Assembly (NCBI GenBank): GCA_027488855.1
Contig: JAIYAV010000387.1
Span: 1 to 62,909, forward strand
Length of the DNA stretch: 62,909 nt
DNA from: Saprospiraceae bacterium
GTDB taxonomy: Bacteria; Bacteroidota; Bacteroidia; Chitinophagales; Saprospiraceae
Direction of reading: 5' to 3'
Numbering within the stretch: position 1 is the first letter of the stretch; each line of letters opens with the position of its first letter. Under the pieces are notes generated by a model. The model was not told the DNA's origin. It did no database searches and saw only the letters and a list, made by a program, of their open reading frames with translations. The translations under genes were made by a program, and so were the position numbers. This document shows positions 24,117-33,399 of the stretch, piece by piece.

Positions 24117-27100
24117 TTACCATTTAACCAGCTTCCGAGTGGTGTTTTTTTGACCTGCACTGATGCGCAGTAGGTAATTTCCGGCGGGTAAATCTGCCAA
24201 ATCCAAACGTTGCTGCGTTTTTCCTGCACCTACCTGCCACTGATATTGGCGAATCGTGCGGCCAAAGAGGTCATGCACTTCCATGCGCAACGTTTGACTG
24301 TCGTTCAGTTCCAACTCTACCAGGGTTTGATCTCCAAATGGATTTGGATACACTTTGATCTTGGCTTCGGGCCAGGCTTCATCCCGATTGCTGCTCAAGA
24401 CCCGTTGGCCATTGGCAAACCAGGTACCCAATACATAACCCGCTTTAAAAATGCTAGGGCCGGCATTGGGCGTGAGTTTGTCAGCTTTGAGGGGCGCAAT
24501 GGCAATCACATCTTCGCCAGCGTTGTTTTGAGCATCAAAAATGATAAAGTCATCTTTGGTCGCATAATTGGGGAAACCAAGGGTGCTGTTTTCAAACACG
24601 GTACCAATGTCGCCCGTTTCCAAATTGGTGGTCAGTACTTCATAGTCGTCGGAATCATCCAGCTGACCATTGCCATTGTTGTCCACGATGTAATCGAAAG
24701 ACAATATATAAGGTGTGTTTTTGGAAAAACTGGGATTGCCGATGTTTTCGCCTTCCTCCAGACCAGTGAAGATTTTTTCAATTTTCCCATCCCCAAAGGT
24801 GTTGGTCTTCTTGTTCCAGGCATTCAGTAGGCCCATGTCCCAATAGTTGTAGGTCCCAAAACCACTGAGTGGCACTTCATTGTTGGCATCATACACCACG
24901 GTCTCACTATTGAGATCCCATTCCAAGGCGTCGCCACCTACAACATCCCCTGTAGTTACGCCCTCCGTGTAGGAAGGATTGTACAGTTCAAGATAACGGA
25001 TATTGTTGCTGGTTCTGGTCAAGTCGATGATGCCAATTTCGCCTTCCCGGCCAGTCACGAGGGCAGCCAGGCGCAAGCCATCTTTAGACAGGGCCACATT
25101 TTCCCAAATCCGGTTGTTGTTGAGTGTACCCGTATCGTACATGGCTTTGGCCCAATCGAACTCCAGGTATTTAAGCTGTTTGCGGCCATTGATGTAAATG
25201 ACCAGGCTGCCATCGTCAGCCACTGTTGGTTTGCGCAGTACCCCATTGGCGATAGGTAGTTCCAAAATGGTGCTTTTGTTGACATCAAAAACGCCTAAGC
25301 CACTGTTGTCCGCTTTTACGGCCAAGACAAATTGGGTGCCAGGGTTGAAACTCAAATCTTTGGGAGGTGCAGTCGGTACTCCTACCCGGATGCCGACGGT
25401 TTCAAAAGCTGATTCGGCTGCTTTGGCCATGGATTCCCCACCTTTTTCGCGGGCGGCACGCACAACAGCCAGGCGCGCATCCACAAAACGGGAGGAACGG
25501 GTGATGTAGTTGCTGAGGGCAGAATAATACACTTGTTCGGCCATTTCTTTGCCAACTTGGGTGGCAAAAAGGAAAAAGGCGCGATTCACAATGCCACTGT
25601 TGATGTGTACCCCACCATTGTCTTGGGTACCAGTATAACGCTCAGAATACTTGTCAGGCTGCCAACCTTCGTCATTTAAACTTGTCCCGCCATTGTGGGG
25701 ATTTGATAAATCGCGCAAGGCACCAGTGGGAAAAGCAGAGGGCAATACTACGTCTTCACCCATTTTCCAGTCATCGCGGTCGATCATGGCCCCAAAAATA
25801 TCGGCAAAGGATTCGTTGAGGGCGCCGGGTTCATTTTCGTATTCCAGGTTGGCGGTATGTTGAATGACGCCGTGGGTGATTTCATGCCCAGCTATGTCCA
25901 GGGCTTGCGCCAAACTGCGGACCGTAGGGCCACCATTGCCATAAAACATGGCGTCGCCATTCCAAAAGGCATTTTCCAGTGACGAACCATCATCATCTGG
26001 CATATTGACATAAGAACGAATGGTGCCTTTAGTGCCATTGATGGATTGGCGCCCAAAGGTCTTGCGGAAATAATCGTACACCACACCAGCATTGTAGTGG
26101 GCGCTCACGGCGTTGGGGGCGGTCCAGGTATTGTTGCCGCTGGTGAAAAAGTAGGAATCAAACTTGCCACCAGCTTTGATGGTATTGCGTACATCCAGGG
26201 TTACAATGGCACCATCGGGCTTTTGTGGTAAATCGGAACTGGCCAGGCTGAACATGTCCTTACTGGCATCCAACATAAAATAGGTGTTGCCAATCAGGTA
26301 AGTATTGATGCTGCGTTCTACCCCACCGAGGTCTTTGGCTTTGGCGGTGAATTTGCCGTCCAAAAGTGTAGGGCTGATACTTTGTTGGGCTTCCTCAATG
26401 CTTTCATGGGTATGAAAATGGGCCGGAGTGTTAGTCGTTTTGGCACGTTGGTGTTTCATCTTGCACAAGAGGGAATGACTTTTTAGCACCGCCCCACTTT
26501 CTGCATCGATAAAATAGGCCCAACGGGCGTGTAGATTGGGGGCAATTTCCAGGTACCAGCATAACTTTGGTACATCTTGCTCGGGGCCTGTGTGGAAAAT
26601 GACCAATTGTTTTTTGGCGATTTGTTCACCCACCATATCTATTTCAGCGGTGGAAAGGGAGTGCAGGGTTTCCTTTTTTTGTACATCGGCCAAAGCTGCC
26701 TGGATGGCACGGGGTGCATCCAGCCCAGGTTTTACTGAGCGCAGCGCCGGGGTAGGGTAGTAGCGACCATTGAAGAGGAGAATTTTCCCCTCTTTTTCGT
26801 GTAGGATGACTTCAGCTCCATACACTTCCACTCCCAGGTATTGCTGGCGAAAGCGCAGGTGGTTTTGTTTTTGCTCGTCGGTGGATTGACTGATCAGCAC
26901 AAATTCTTTCCCGGGAGCGGCAATGCGCAGGTCTTTACTGAAGTGATCGAGGTATTGAATGGCCCTTTGGCTATTGGGGGCATCGCGCAATTCGGGCAAA
27001 CCTTCTACTTCGCCTTCGATAAAAATGGGTAGGCCACTTTTTTCATCCTGTACCATCAGCGGGCCAGGAATGGGCTTGCGGAGGCTCAGCTTGGGTTTTG

Positions 27101-27293
27101 GTAAATTATTGTAGCTGATGCTGCTTGGATCAGGTGTATTGTTGTTTTGGGAAAAACGAGGTAGCGCCTTAATCGGTAGGTGGGTATTTTGCTCCTTTGG
27201 TCCAGCAGTAGTGCTGCGTTGGGGAATCGGTTTGTACTGTGCATGCACTTGCAAAAACAGTACAGCGCATAAAAGTGTTATGATTATTCTCAT
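24117..27293 (-). CDS. M4 family metallopeptidase, T9SS secreted
   Basis: This is a 1058-residue secreted protease. The start is the Met at 27293 opening a signal peptide (MRIIITLL...QVHAQ). Residues about 60-270 form an FTP/PepSY propeptide that keeps the enzyme inactive. The thermolysin-type domain follows with HEITH (H470, E471, H474) and the third zinc ligand E494 in NESFADIFG. Next come the C-terminal M4 subdomain (GVHINSGIVNRAFFL), a beta-propeller-like region (about 640-960) and a type A sorting domain (VYPNPFGDQ...LPAGNYLLRI...TRKLVKW). It probably degrades proteins outside the cell or on its surface. It has its own terminator; the MocA-like gene lies 48 bp upstream on the same strand. 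Confidence 0.93.
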   Translation of the reverse strand: MRIIITLLCAVLFLQVHAQYKPIPQRSTTAGPKEQNTHLPIKALPRFSQNNNTPDPSSISYNNLPKPKLSLRKPIPGPLMVQDEKSGLPIFIEGEVEGLPELRDAPNSQRAIQYLDHFSKDLRIAAPGKEFVLISQSTDEQKQNHLRFRQQYLGVEVYGAEVILHEKEGKILLFNGRYYPTPALRSVKPGLDAPRAIQAALADVQKKETLHSLSTAEIDMVGEQIAKKQLVIFHTGPEQDVPKLCWYLEIAPNLHARWAYFIDAESGAVLKSHSLLCKMKHQRAKTTNTPAHFHTHESIEEAQQSISPTLLDGKFTAKAKDLGGVERSINTYLIGNTYFMLDASKDMFSLASSDLPQKPDGAIVTLDVRNTIKAGGKFDSYFFTSGNNTWTAPNAVSAHYNAGVVYDYFRKTFGRQSINGTKGTIRSYVNMPDDDGSSLENAFWNGDAMFYGNGGPTVRSLAQALDIAGHEITHGVIQHTANLEYENEPGALNESFADIFGAMIDRDDWKMGEDVVLPSAFPTGALRDLSNPHNGGTSLNDEGWQPDKYSERYTGTQDNGGVHINSGIVNRAFFLFATQVGKEMAEQVYYSALSNYITRSSRFVDARLAVVRAAREKGGESMAKAAESAFETVGIRVGVPTAPPKDLSFNPGTQFVLAVKADNSGLGVFDVNKSTILELPIANGVLRKPTVADDGSLVIYINGRKQLKYLEFDWAKAMYDTGTLNNNRIWENVALSKDGLRLAALVTGREGEIGIIDLTRTSNNIRYLELYNPSYTEGVTTGDVVGGDALEWDLNSETVVYDANNEVPLSGFGTYNYWDMGLLNAWNKKTNTFGDGKIEKIFTGLEEGENIGNPSFSKNTPYILSFDYIVDNNGNGQLDDSDDYEVLTTNLETGDIGTVFENSTLGFPNYATKDDFIIFDAQNNAGEDVIAIAPLKADKLTPNAGPSIFKAGYVLGTWFANGQRVLSSNRDEAWPEAKIKVYPNPFGDQTLVELELNDSQTLRMEVHDLFGRTIRQYQWQVGAGKTQQRLDLADLPAGNYLLRISAGQKNTTRKLVKW

Positions 27294-27341
27294 CGTAGTG
27301 ATTTTGGAGAGGGAAGTTAGGGGAAATAAATAAACATTCAA

Positions 27342-27959
27342 CTACCCTGGGAAATTGATTTTTGTCAAAAAAGCAGCCCATTCCTCCGGTGTATCTAGAT
27401 CTAGCGCCCCTTCCGGAAAATCGAGTACAGCCGCCTCATGCAGGTGTTTTTGAATCAAAGCCTTGGCCCCTTGGGCACCGTGCAATGCTGCCAATTCCTC
27501 AAAAAGAGCTTGTGTAAACAAAGCTGGAACCCCCCAAGTATTCGTGTACCGGGAGACGACCAAGGGTGCCTGGCTTTGGCTTTGCAATTCCACCAAAGCA
27601 GTTAAAGTAGCCGCTTTCAACAAAGGTTGGTCACCAACCAAGATCAAAACCTGCTGGATCGAAGGGCTTTGTTGCAACAGATGGGCCAAACCAGTCGCGA
27701 TAGAGCTCCCCATCCCGGTAGACCAATCTGGATTGAATACCTGCAGTGTTTCCGTGCCTTGTAGTTCTGGTTCTATTTGTTCCCGATTTGCCCCGAGAAC
27801 CACCAGCACTGGCCGAAAATTTGTGCCCAGCGCGGTTTTTACTGCCCTTTGAATCAGGCTTTCGCCACCAATCCGCAGCAGTTGTTTGGCTTGCCCCATG
27901 CGGGTTGAGGCTCCAGCGGCTAGGATGATGATGCCAGTTTGTGGTTCAGCATTTTCCAT
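27342..27959 (-). CDS. MocA/MobA-like nucleotidyltransferase
   Basis: This 205-residue protein belongs to the NTP-transferase fold family of MocA, MobA and IspD. It has the nucleotide-binding loop LAAGASTRMGQAKQLL near the N-terminus (residues 13-28), NPDWSTGMGSSIATGL, and VGDQPLL with the metal-binding Asp. MocA transfers CMP to molybdopterin for molybdenum cofactors of the xanthine dehydrogenase family; other relatives act on sugars. No molybdoenzyme or cofactor gene is in the window, so the assignment stops at the family. It is 48 bp upstream of the M4 peptidase gene and may be co-transcribed. Confidence 0.85.
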   Translation of the reverse strand: MENAEPQTGIIILAAGASTRMGQAKQLLRIGGESLIQRAVKTALGTNFRPVLVVLGANREQIEPELQGTETLQVFNPDWSTGMGSSIATGLAHLLQQSPSIQQVLILVGDQPLLKAATLTALVELQSQSQAPLVVSRYTNTWGVPALFTQALFEELAALHGAQGAKALIQKHLHEAAVLDFPEGALDLDTPEEWAAFLTKINFPG

Positions 27960-28026
27960 ACAAATGAATTAAATATGTTGTCTTTACCTTAGTTCGACGC
28001 TTTTTTGCGTTATTTGGGGTAAATAT

Positions 28027-28054
28027 TAGACTTTATGACCAGAAATAAAGTCTA
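28027..28054. other. Hairpin in the leader of the T9SS plug gene
   Basis: TAGACTTTAT (28027-28036) pairs perfectly with ATAAAGTCTA (28045-28054) around an 8-nt loop, ending 15 bp before the ATG at 28070. It could be a leader structure or a dyad operator. Confidence 0.45.
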
Positions 28055-28069
28055 TTAACCCTGCTCAAT

Positions 28070-29461
28070 ATGTTGCGGTTTTTGATGCTCTCACTCTGTT
28101 GTGCTGTTGTATTGCTACAAAGCATCCATGCCCAGGACCAAGCCCTGCGTTACGAAGATTTTGTGTACAAGCCCCACATCAAATCGGTCAAATTTACACA
28201 AAAAGGCCTCTACCTTAGTCAACCCATCCTGGTATTGGATGGAAGTGACCTCCTTGAACTGGAGTTTGACGACATGGAAGCGGATAACAAATCCTACTAT
28301 TATCGCGTCATTCAGTGCGACATCAACTGGAAACCTACCCCCCTCTCTGAACTGGACTACATTGATGGCTACGCCAATGATTTGCTTCGAGAGTACCACA
28401 ATTCATTTAAAGCAACGACTTCTTTTTCCCATTACCGCCTTGTTTTGCCCAACGAAAATACCCGCATTACCCGTTCGGGCAATTACATTTTGCAGATTTA
28501 CGAAAACAGCAATAAAGAAGTGACCGTGCTGTCTCGGCGCTTCATCGTGCTGGAAAATAAGGTTTTTATCAATGCCAAATTGGTTCCACCTGCCGCAGTG
28601 GGCAAGTTCAAAACCCATCAGGAAATCGACTTCGAAGTAAGTGTTAACAAATTGCCCATTGGCAATATGCAGCAGGAAATCAAGGCCACCATTTTGCAAA
28701 ACAACCGTTGGGACAACGCGATAACCGGGGTAATCCCCAATTTTAACCGGGGCAACAACCTGGTATGGGATTACCAGGACAAGGTTGTTTTTCCCGCAGG
28801 AAAAGAATTCCGCTGGTTGGACATGCGCAGTTTGTTCATCTATGGTTCGCAGATTGCCACCATTAACCGTGTCAACAATCGGTATGAAATAATCATGAAG
28901 GAGGATCAGGTTTTTGAAAGTTCACAATATTTTCAAATTTTCGACCTCAACGGTGATTTTGTCATTGGCAATTCAGACCAGCGTGGCATGCGCCTCGACG
29001 AGAACCTGCAACGCCGCAACAATCAGGTAGAAGGTGCCAAACCAAGCCCCACCGACTGGCGAGATTTGGCCCAGGATGATGCCAACCACTTCAACAACGC
29101 GGTGGGGAGCGATTACGCGGAAGTACAGTTTTCGCTGAGTATGAACGAGCCCATGGAGAATCAGGATGTTTTCCTCGTTGGTCGTTTCAACGATTGGCAG
29201 ATGTTGCCCCAATACAAAATGAAATTCGACGATGTGTTACAGGCCTATACCGTACGTACGCCCCTCAAACAAGGCTACTACAATTATGCTTACGCAACCA
29301 AACCACGCAATATCAGCACCGCTCCCGCGAGCCTTAGTCCCATCGACGGCGATTGGTGGGAAACCGAAAATGTGTACACCATAATCATCTATTACCGAGC
29401 CTTCGGCGAACGCTACGATCGGGTCATTGGGATGGGTCAAGTGCAGTCTGGAATTCGTTGA
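28070..29461 (+). CDS. Type IX secretion system plug protein (DUF5103)
   Basis: This 463-residue protein with signal peptide (ending SIHAQ near residue 21) matches the DUF5103/T9SS plug family. It has an N-terminal beta domain (YKPHIKSVKFT, WKPTPLSELDYIDGYANDLLREYHNS, a highly typical segment) and a C-terminal CBM48/E-set-like domain (QDVFLVGRFNDWQ...YNYAYA). In the known system the plug occupies the periplasmic side of the SprA translocon when PorV and cargo are absent. It is thus machinery, complementing the T9SS cargo genes of this window. Its last codons are tandemly duplicated (29439-29482). Confidence 0.9.
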   Translation: MLRFLMLSLCCAVVLLQSIHAQDQALRYEDFVYKPHIKSVKFTQKGLYLSQPILVLDGSDLLELEFDDMEADNKSYYYRVIQCDINWKPTPLSELDYIDGYANDLLREYHNSFKATTSFSHYRLVLPNENTRITRSGNYILQIYENSNKEVTVLSRRFIVLENKVFINAKLVPPAAVGKFKTHQEIDFEVSVNKLPIGNMQQEIKATILQNNRWDNAITGVIPNFNRGNNLVWDYQDKVVFPAGKEFRWLDMRSLFIYGSQIATINRVNNRYEIIMKEDQVFESSQYFQIFDLNGDFVIGNSDQRGMRLDENLQRRNNQVEGAKPSPTDWRDLAQDDANHFNNAVGSDYAEVQFSLSMNEPMENQDVFLVGRFNDWQMLPQYKMKFDDVLQAYTVRTPLKQGYYNYAYATKPRNISTAPASLSPIDGDWWETENVYTIIIYYRAFGERYDRVIGMGQVQSGIR

Positions 29462-29482
29462 AGTGCAGTCCGAGATTCGTTG
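29439..29482 (+). repeat. 22-bp tandem duplication across the plug-gene stop
   Basis: Two adjacent 22-bp units (29439-29460 and 29461-29482) are identical at 19 positions. The first encodes the last residues (VQSGIR) and most of the stop codon; the second repeats them in the untranslated region. Confidence 0.75.
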
Positions 29483-29586
29483 AAATGTTACTTATCTAGA
29501 ATAACCGCCTTTTTATATAAAAAAATCTGCCTTTCGCGGGTGCTTTTCTAGTATTGCAGTGTGTTAAATTTTTTAAGAAAAGCATC

Positions 29587-31020
29587 ATGTCAAACTTCGC
29601 CAAACTAAACTTGGGTGTAATCCTAGGATTGCTGCTTTGTACAGGTCTAAACGCACAACAGCGTTGGAGCTTACAACAATGTGTGGAATATGCCACCAAA
29701 AACAGCATTTCCATCAAACAAGCCCAAAACCAAATCAATAACGCCTCCCTTGCGCTCAAGCAAAATCAGGCCAACCGGCTTCCACAAATTAACGCTTCGG
29801 TTGGTGGGAACATCCAGTTTGGTCGTACCATCGACCCTACGACCAACTCCTTTAATTCCCAAAACATCACCAGTAACAGTTTGTCCCTTTCAGGGGGCAT
29901 TCCCATATACAGCGGTGGCCAAATCAAAAACAGCATCATTCAAAGTCGCATCGACATGGAGGCCATTCGTTATGATGCTGCTACCACAACCAATACCCTG
30001 GCTTTAAACGTAGCCGCCAATTACCTGAATGTGCTTTTGGCTGAGGAGCAATTGGCCATTTCCCGAACTCAATTGGATCAATCGCGTTTGCAATTGGCAC
30101 AAACCGAAAAATTGATCGAGGCAGGTTCCCGCCCGCGCAATGAGCGCCTGGATGCCTTGTCTCAAGTTGCGTTGAATGAACAAACAGTGGTTAACGCTGA
30201 AAACCAGGTTACCTTGAATTACCTGGCACTCAAACAGCTGATGCTGCTCGATCCTGCTCAAGAATTGTTGATTGAGCGTCCGGAAATCACCATTCCGGCC
30301 AACGCAAATCCCGATGCTTTTGTGATTGAAGAAATTTACAATGGTGCCCTGGGCACTCAGCCACAAATTCAGGCGGGACTAAAACGCCGGGAAAGTGCCC
30401 TGATCGGCATTGATTTGGCCAGAGCAGGTATGCTGCCTTCTTTGTCCTTTTTTGGCAACCTGAATTCTTATGCGTCTAGCCGCGCTTATAATTACAGCTT
30501 CCAGAGTCAAAGAATCAGCCAAACCGCGTTTTTTAATGGTCAACCCGTTACCTTTGAGGTAGAATCCCAAATTCCAATCCAGTTGAACAAACAAGCCTGG
30601 ACGGACCAGATCAATCAGAACTTTGGTCAAAGCATTGGGATGCAGTTGTCGGTTCCTATTTTCAACAACAACCGCAACCGCATCAGTATGGAGCGGGCCA
30701 AAATCAATGTTGCTGGTGTTGACTTAACCAACGAACAAGCCAAGCAACAGCTGAAAACGGACATCCAAACGGCTATCGCCAATGCCCGCGCTGCTCGTCG
30801 CTCTTATATCGCAGCTCAAGCCGCCGAGGAAGCTTCCAGGCTGGCTTTTGAGAATGCCCAACAGCGCTTCGAAATTGGTGCAGCCAATCAACTGGATTTC
30901 AATACCGCACGCAACAACCTGTCCCGGGCTCAGATGGACCTGACCCGCGCCAAGTTCCAATACATCTTCAACCTCAAGCAGGTTGAATTCTACCAAGGCC
31001 GTCAAATCACCCTAAACTAA
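29587..31020 (+). CDS. TolC-family outer-membrane efflux protein
   Basis: This 477-residue protein starts at the ATG at 29587, which opens a signal peptide (MSNFAKLNLG...GLNAQ); a frame from 29554 adds a non-signal lead. It has the two tandem OEP repeats of TolC: WSLQQCVEYATKNSISIKQAQNQ at the first repeat, TNEQAKQQLKTDIQTAIANARAA and FEIGAANQLDFNTARNNLSRAQMDL at the second. TolC proteins form trimeric channels through the outer membrane and periplasm. The downstream HlyD-type adaptor at 31216 makes an efflux pair, but no pump gene follows. Confidence 0.93.
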   Translation: MSNFAKLNLGVILGLLLCTGLNAQQRWSLQQCVEYATKNSISIKQAQNQINNASLALKQNQANRLPQINASVGGNIQFGRTIDPTTNSFNSQNITSNSLSLSGGIPIYSGGQIKNSIIQSRIDMEAIRYDAATTTNTLALNVAANYLNVLLAEEQLAISRTQLDQSRLQLAQTEKLIEAGSRPRNERLDALSQVALNEQTVVNAENQVTLNYLALKQLMLLDPAQELLIERPEITIPANANPDAFVIEEIYNGALGTQPQIQAGLKRRESALIGIDLARAGMLPSLSFFGNLNSYASSRAYNYSFQSQRISQTAFFNGQPVTFEVESQIPIQLNKQAWTDQINQNFGQSIGMQLSVPIFNNNRNRISMERAKINVAGVDLTNEQAKQQLKTDIQTAIANARAARRSYIAAQAAEEASRLAFENAQQRFEIGAANQLDFNTARNNLSRAQMDLTRAKFQYIFNLKQVEFYQGRQITLN

Positions 31021-31025
31021 GGCAA

Positions 31026-31183
31026 CCCACGGTTTTAACCGTGGGAGCCACACATGCACCAACCCATGGCTTTAGCCGTGGGCCTGAATCAGGCAACCCA
31101 TGGCTTCAGCCGTGGGAGCCACCTATGCCCCAACCCACGAATTTATTCGTAGGACTAAAAAAAAAACCATGGCCTAGCCATGG
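31026..31183. repeat. Array of five 17-20 bp palindromes, about 35 bp apart
   Basis: Perfect or near-perfect dyads lie at 31026-31045 (CCCACGGTTTTAACCGTGGG), 31063-31082, 31097-31116, 31134-31153 and 31167-31183 (CCATGGCCTAGCCATGG). Their starts are 37, 34, 37 and 33 bp apart. Two spacers share gAGCCACnyATGCnCCAA; another is cctgaatcagg, itself a dyad. This resembles REP/BIME arrays. It sits between the TolC and HlyD-type genes; an ATG at 31180 inside the last palindrome is not the HlyD start. Confidence 0.85.
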
Positions 31184-31215
31184 AACAAGCACAACATCCT
31201 CAACAACGAAAAATC

Positions 31216-32634
31216 ATGGCAAAGAAAAAACGCAATAATTGGCTCATCTACGGATTAATCGCACTCTTGGTCGCACTGGTAGTTGTGGCAGCCATCCAAG
31301 CCCGTAATAAGCCCAAGGGTGAAAAAGTAACCGCTGAAAAAGCCGAATTGCGCACCATCGTGGAAGTAGTAGCCGCCAGTGGCAAAGTTTTCCCCCAAAC
31401 AGAAGTCAAAATCAGTTCCGACGTTTCAGGCGAAATTGTGGAATTGTATGTCAAAGAAGGCGACTCGGTGCGCATTGGTCAAGTGTTGGCCCGCATCGAC
31501 CCCGATGTGTACCAATCGCAGGTAGAACAAGGGATGGCCTCCCTCAATCAGGCCAAAGCGCAGGAAGCCAATGCCCGATCTCAAATTGAAAGCCAACGCG
31601 GCCAGAAAGAACAGATCCTGGCCAATCTGGAAAATGCGCGGGAAATCCACAAGCGCAATGAAAAATTGTACAAGAGTGGAGTGATTTCCGAGGCGGATTA
31701 TCAAACCTCCTTGTCCAACATGCGTGCTTTGGAAGCCAATGTTAAGGCATCTGACGCGGGCATTAAATCGGCACAGGAAAGCGCCAATGGGGCTCGTTTT
31801 TCGATTCAGAGCTCGGAAGCAACCCTCAAACAATTGCGCACCAGCCTCAAGCGGACCACCATTTATTCTCCTACCAATGGCATCATCTCGATGTTGAATG
31901 TGGAGAAAGGGGAACGGGTGGTAGGTACCATTCAAATGACCGGTACCGAAATGATGCGCATTGCCAACCTCAACAACATGGAGGTGCGCGTGGACGTAAC
32001 CGAAAACGACATTCCTCGGGTGAAACTGGGCGACTTGGTGGATGTAGAGGTAGACGCGTACATTGGCCGCAAGTTTGTAGGCCGGGTAACCGAAATCGCC
32101 AACTCCTCCTCCAATTCTGCTGCTGCCGCATTGACGAGTGATCAAATCACCAACTTTGAGGTGCGCATCGGCATTGACCCAAACTCCTATAAAGATTTGA
32201 TCGAACCTCGCAAACGTTATCCTTTCCGTCCGGGTATGTCGGCCTCAGTGGAGATCAATACCATGACCAAAAGCAACGTGCTGACCATCCCAATTCAAGC
32301 GGTAACCACCCGTGAAAAGGATGAAAACAAAAGCAAAGCCAAAGTGGTGCGCAACAGCAGTGGCGAAGATGAAGTCATCGAAGACATCAGCGACGACGAC
32401 CTCAAAGAAGTGGTTTTCATCATTGGCAAAGGGGATTCGGTGAGCATGGCTGAAATCAAAACTGGCATCCAGGATGATAATTACATTGAAGTGCTCGGTG
32501 GCATCAAGAAGGGTGATGAAGTGGTTTCTGGACCTTATTCTGTGGTTGCACGCAAGCTCAAGAAGGGAGATGTGGTGCGCAAGGTGAAAGAAGATGAACT
32601 CTTCTCGGATGGGAAGAAAAAGAAAGACGAATAA
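31216..32634 (+). CDS. HlyD/MacA-type periplasmic efflux adaptor
   Basis: This 472-residue membrane-fusion protein starts at the ATG at 31216, just before KKKRNNW and the single membrane anchor (about residues 8-28). It shows the first half-lipoyl motif (SSDVSGEIVELYVKEGDSV), a long coiled-coil hairpin (about 95-200), the second half-lipoyl (TTIYSPTNGIISMLNVEKGE), a beta-barrel, and a membrane-proximal domain interrupted by a very acidic stretch (GEDEVIEDISDDDLKE). Such adaptors join an inner-membrane pump to TolC. In most Bacteroidota MacB permease and ATPase genes follow; here the next feature is a repeat and then an unrelated gene. Confidence 0.92.
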   Translation: MAKKKRNNWLIYGLIALLVALVVVAAIQARNKPKGEKVTAEKAELRTIVEVVAASGKVFPQTEVKISSDVSGEIVELYVKEGDSVRIGQVLARIDPDVYQSQVEQGMASLNQAKAQEANARSQIESQRGQKEQILANLENAREIHKRNEKLYKSGVISEADYQTSLSNMRALEANVKASDAGIKSAQESANGARFSIQSSEATLKQLRTSLKRTTIYSPTNGIISMLNVEKGERVVGTIQMTGTEMMRIANLNNMEVRVDVTENDIPRVKLGDLVDVEVDAYIGRKFVGRVTEIANSSSNSAAAALTSDQITNFEVRIGIDPNSYKDLIEPRKRYPFRPGMSASVEINTMTKSNVLTIPIQAVTTREKDENKSKAKVVRNSSGEDEVIEDISDDDLKEVVFIIGKGDSVSMAEIKTGIQDDNYIEVLGGIKKGDEVVSGPYSVVARKLKKGDVVRKVKEDELFSDGKKKKDE

Positions 32635-32673
32635 GGAAAACAAGTAGTCACCTCAAGTTTTTCAAACATAGAG

Positions 32674-32790
32674 CCAAAGCGACATTTTTTAGCAAAAAGG
32701 ACGCAAAGGCAGCACAAAGGGCACAAAGGGCACAAAGTTAGACGTTGACGACGCTTTCTTCGTGCCCTTCGTGCTTTTGTTTTGAAGTTT
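32674..32790. repeat. Inverted-repeat element, period-9 family, copy 3
   Basis: The left end ccaaagcgacat (32674-32685) matches copy 1. CACAAAGGG units repeat at 9 bp, with central TTAGACGTTGACGACGC and a right arm rich in cgtgcccttcgtgc. The right terminal box is degraded (ttttgaagttt instead of atgtcgctttgg). It separates the HlyD-type gene from the TIGR04282-type gene. Confidence 0.75.
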
Positions 32791-32819
32791 AGGATGATTC
32801 ATCTGTATCTGAGTAATCT

Positions 32820-33398
32820 ATGAGTGTAATCATTTTTATCAAAAACCCGGCCCTGGGCAGAGTAAAAACCCGCCTTGCTGCCACGATCGGTGACGAAGCT
32901 GCTCTGGCCGTTTACCACAAACTCTCCCAACGCGCCCGCGAAGTGGCCCTGGCCCTGGATGTTCCTCGCCATTTGTTCTACAGTGATTTTATTGACGGCC
33001 ATGATGCCTGGGACGATACCCTTTTCATCAAAAAACAACAAGCAGGAGACGACCTGGGCGAACGGATGCATCTGGCCTTTGTCGATACGCTACAAACTTC
33101 TCATAAAGCCGTCATCATTGGCAGTGATTGCCCCTTGTTGACGCCCGAGATTGTACAATTGGCGCTCGATCAGCTGGAGGAGCATCCCTTCGTCCTGGGG
33201 CCGGCTCTGGATGGTGGCTATTATTTGCTGGGCATGCGTGAGCCTGTACCCGTGCTGTTTGAAAACATGGAATGGAGTACGGAAAATGTAGCCAAAATTA
33301 CCCTGGAGCGCATGGCTGAAAGTGGGGCTTCCTGTTATTTGTTGCCCGCATTGCCGGACATTGATGTGGAGGAAGATTGGAGGAAGTATGGGTGGTAG
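32820..33398 (+). CDS. TIGR04282-family transferase (DUF2064)
   Basis: This 192-residue glycosyltransferase-fold protein has the family features KNPALGRVKTRLAATIGDEAAL at residues 8-29, QQAGDDLGERM, IIGSDCPLLTPE with the DxD-like Asp, and ALDGGYYLLGM. Members are annotated as arsenosugar biosynthesis glycosyltransferases because some are encoded beside ArsM and ArsS. No arsenic gene is seen here, so only the family is certain. The stop lies 1 bp from the stop of the convergent gene at 33400. Confidence 0.88.
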   Translation: MSVIIFIKNPALGRVKTRLAATIGDEAALAVYHKLSQRAREVALALDVPRHLFYSDFIDGHDAWDDTLFIKKQQAGDDLGERMHLAFVDTLQTSHKAVIIGSDCPLLTPEIVQLALDQLEEHPFVLGPALDGGYYLLGMREPVPVLFENMEWSTENVAKITLERMAESGASCYLLPALPDIDVEEDWRKYGW

Positions 33399-33399
33399 A

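Noticed and set aside
31026-31183. CRISPR array, suggested by regular 35-bp spacing
   Set aside because: The repeats are diverged palindromes, the spacers are 13-17 bp and partly identical, and no cas gene is nearby.
27342-33398. A molybdenum or arsenic gene cluster from the MocA-like and TIGR04282-like genes
   Set aside because: The two are 5 kb apart with unrelated genes between, and no cofactor, molybdoenzyme or ars genes are seen.
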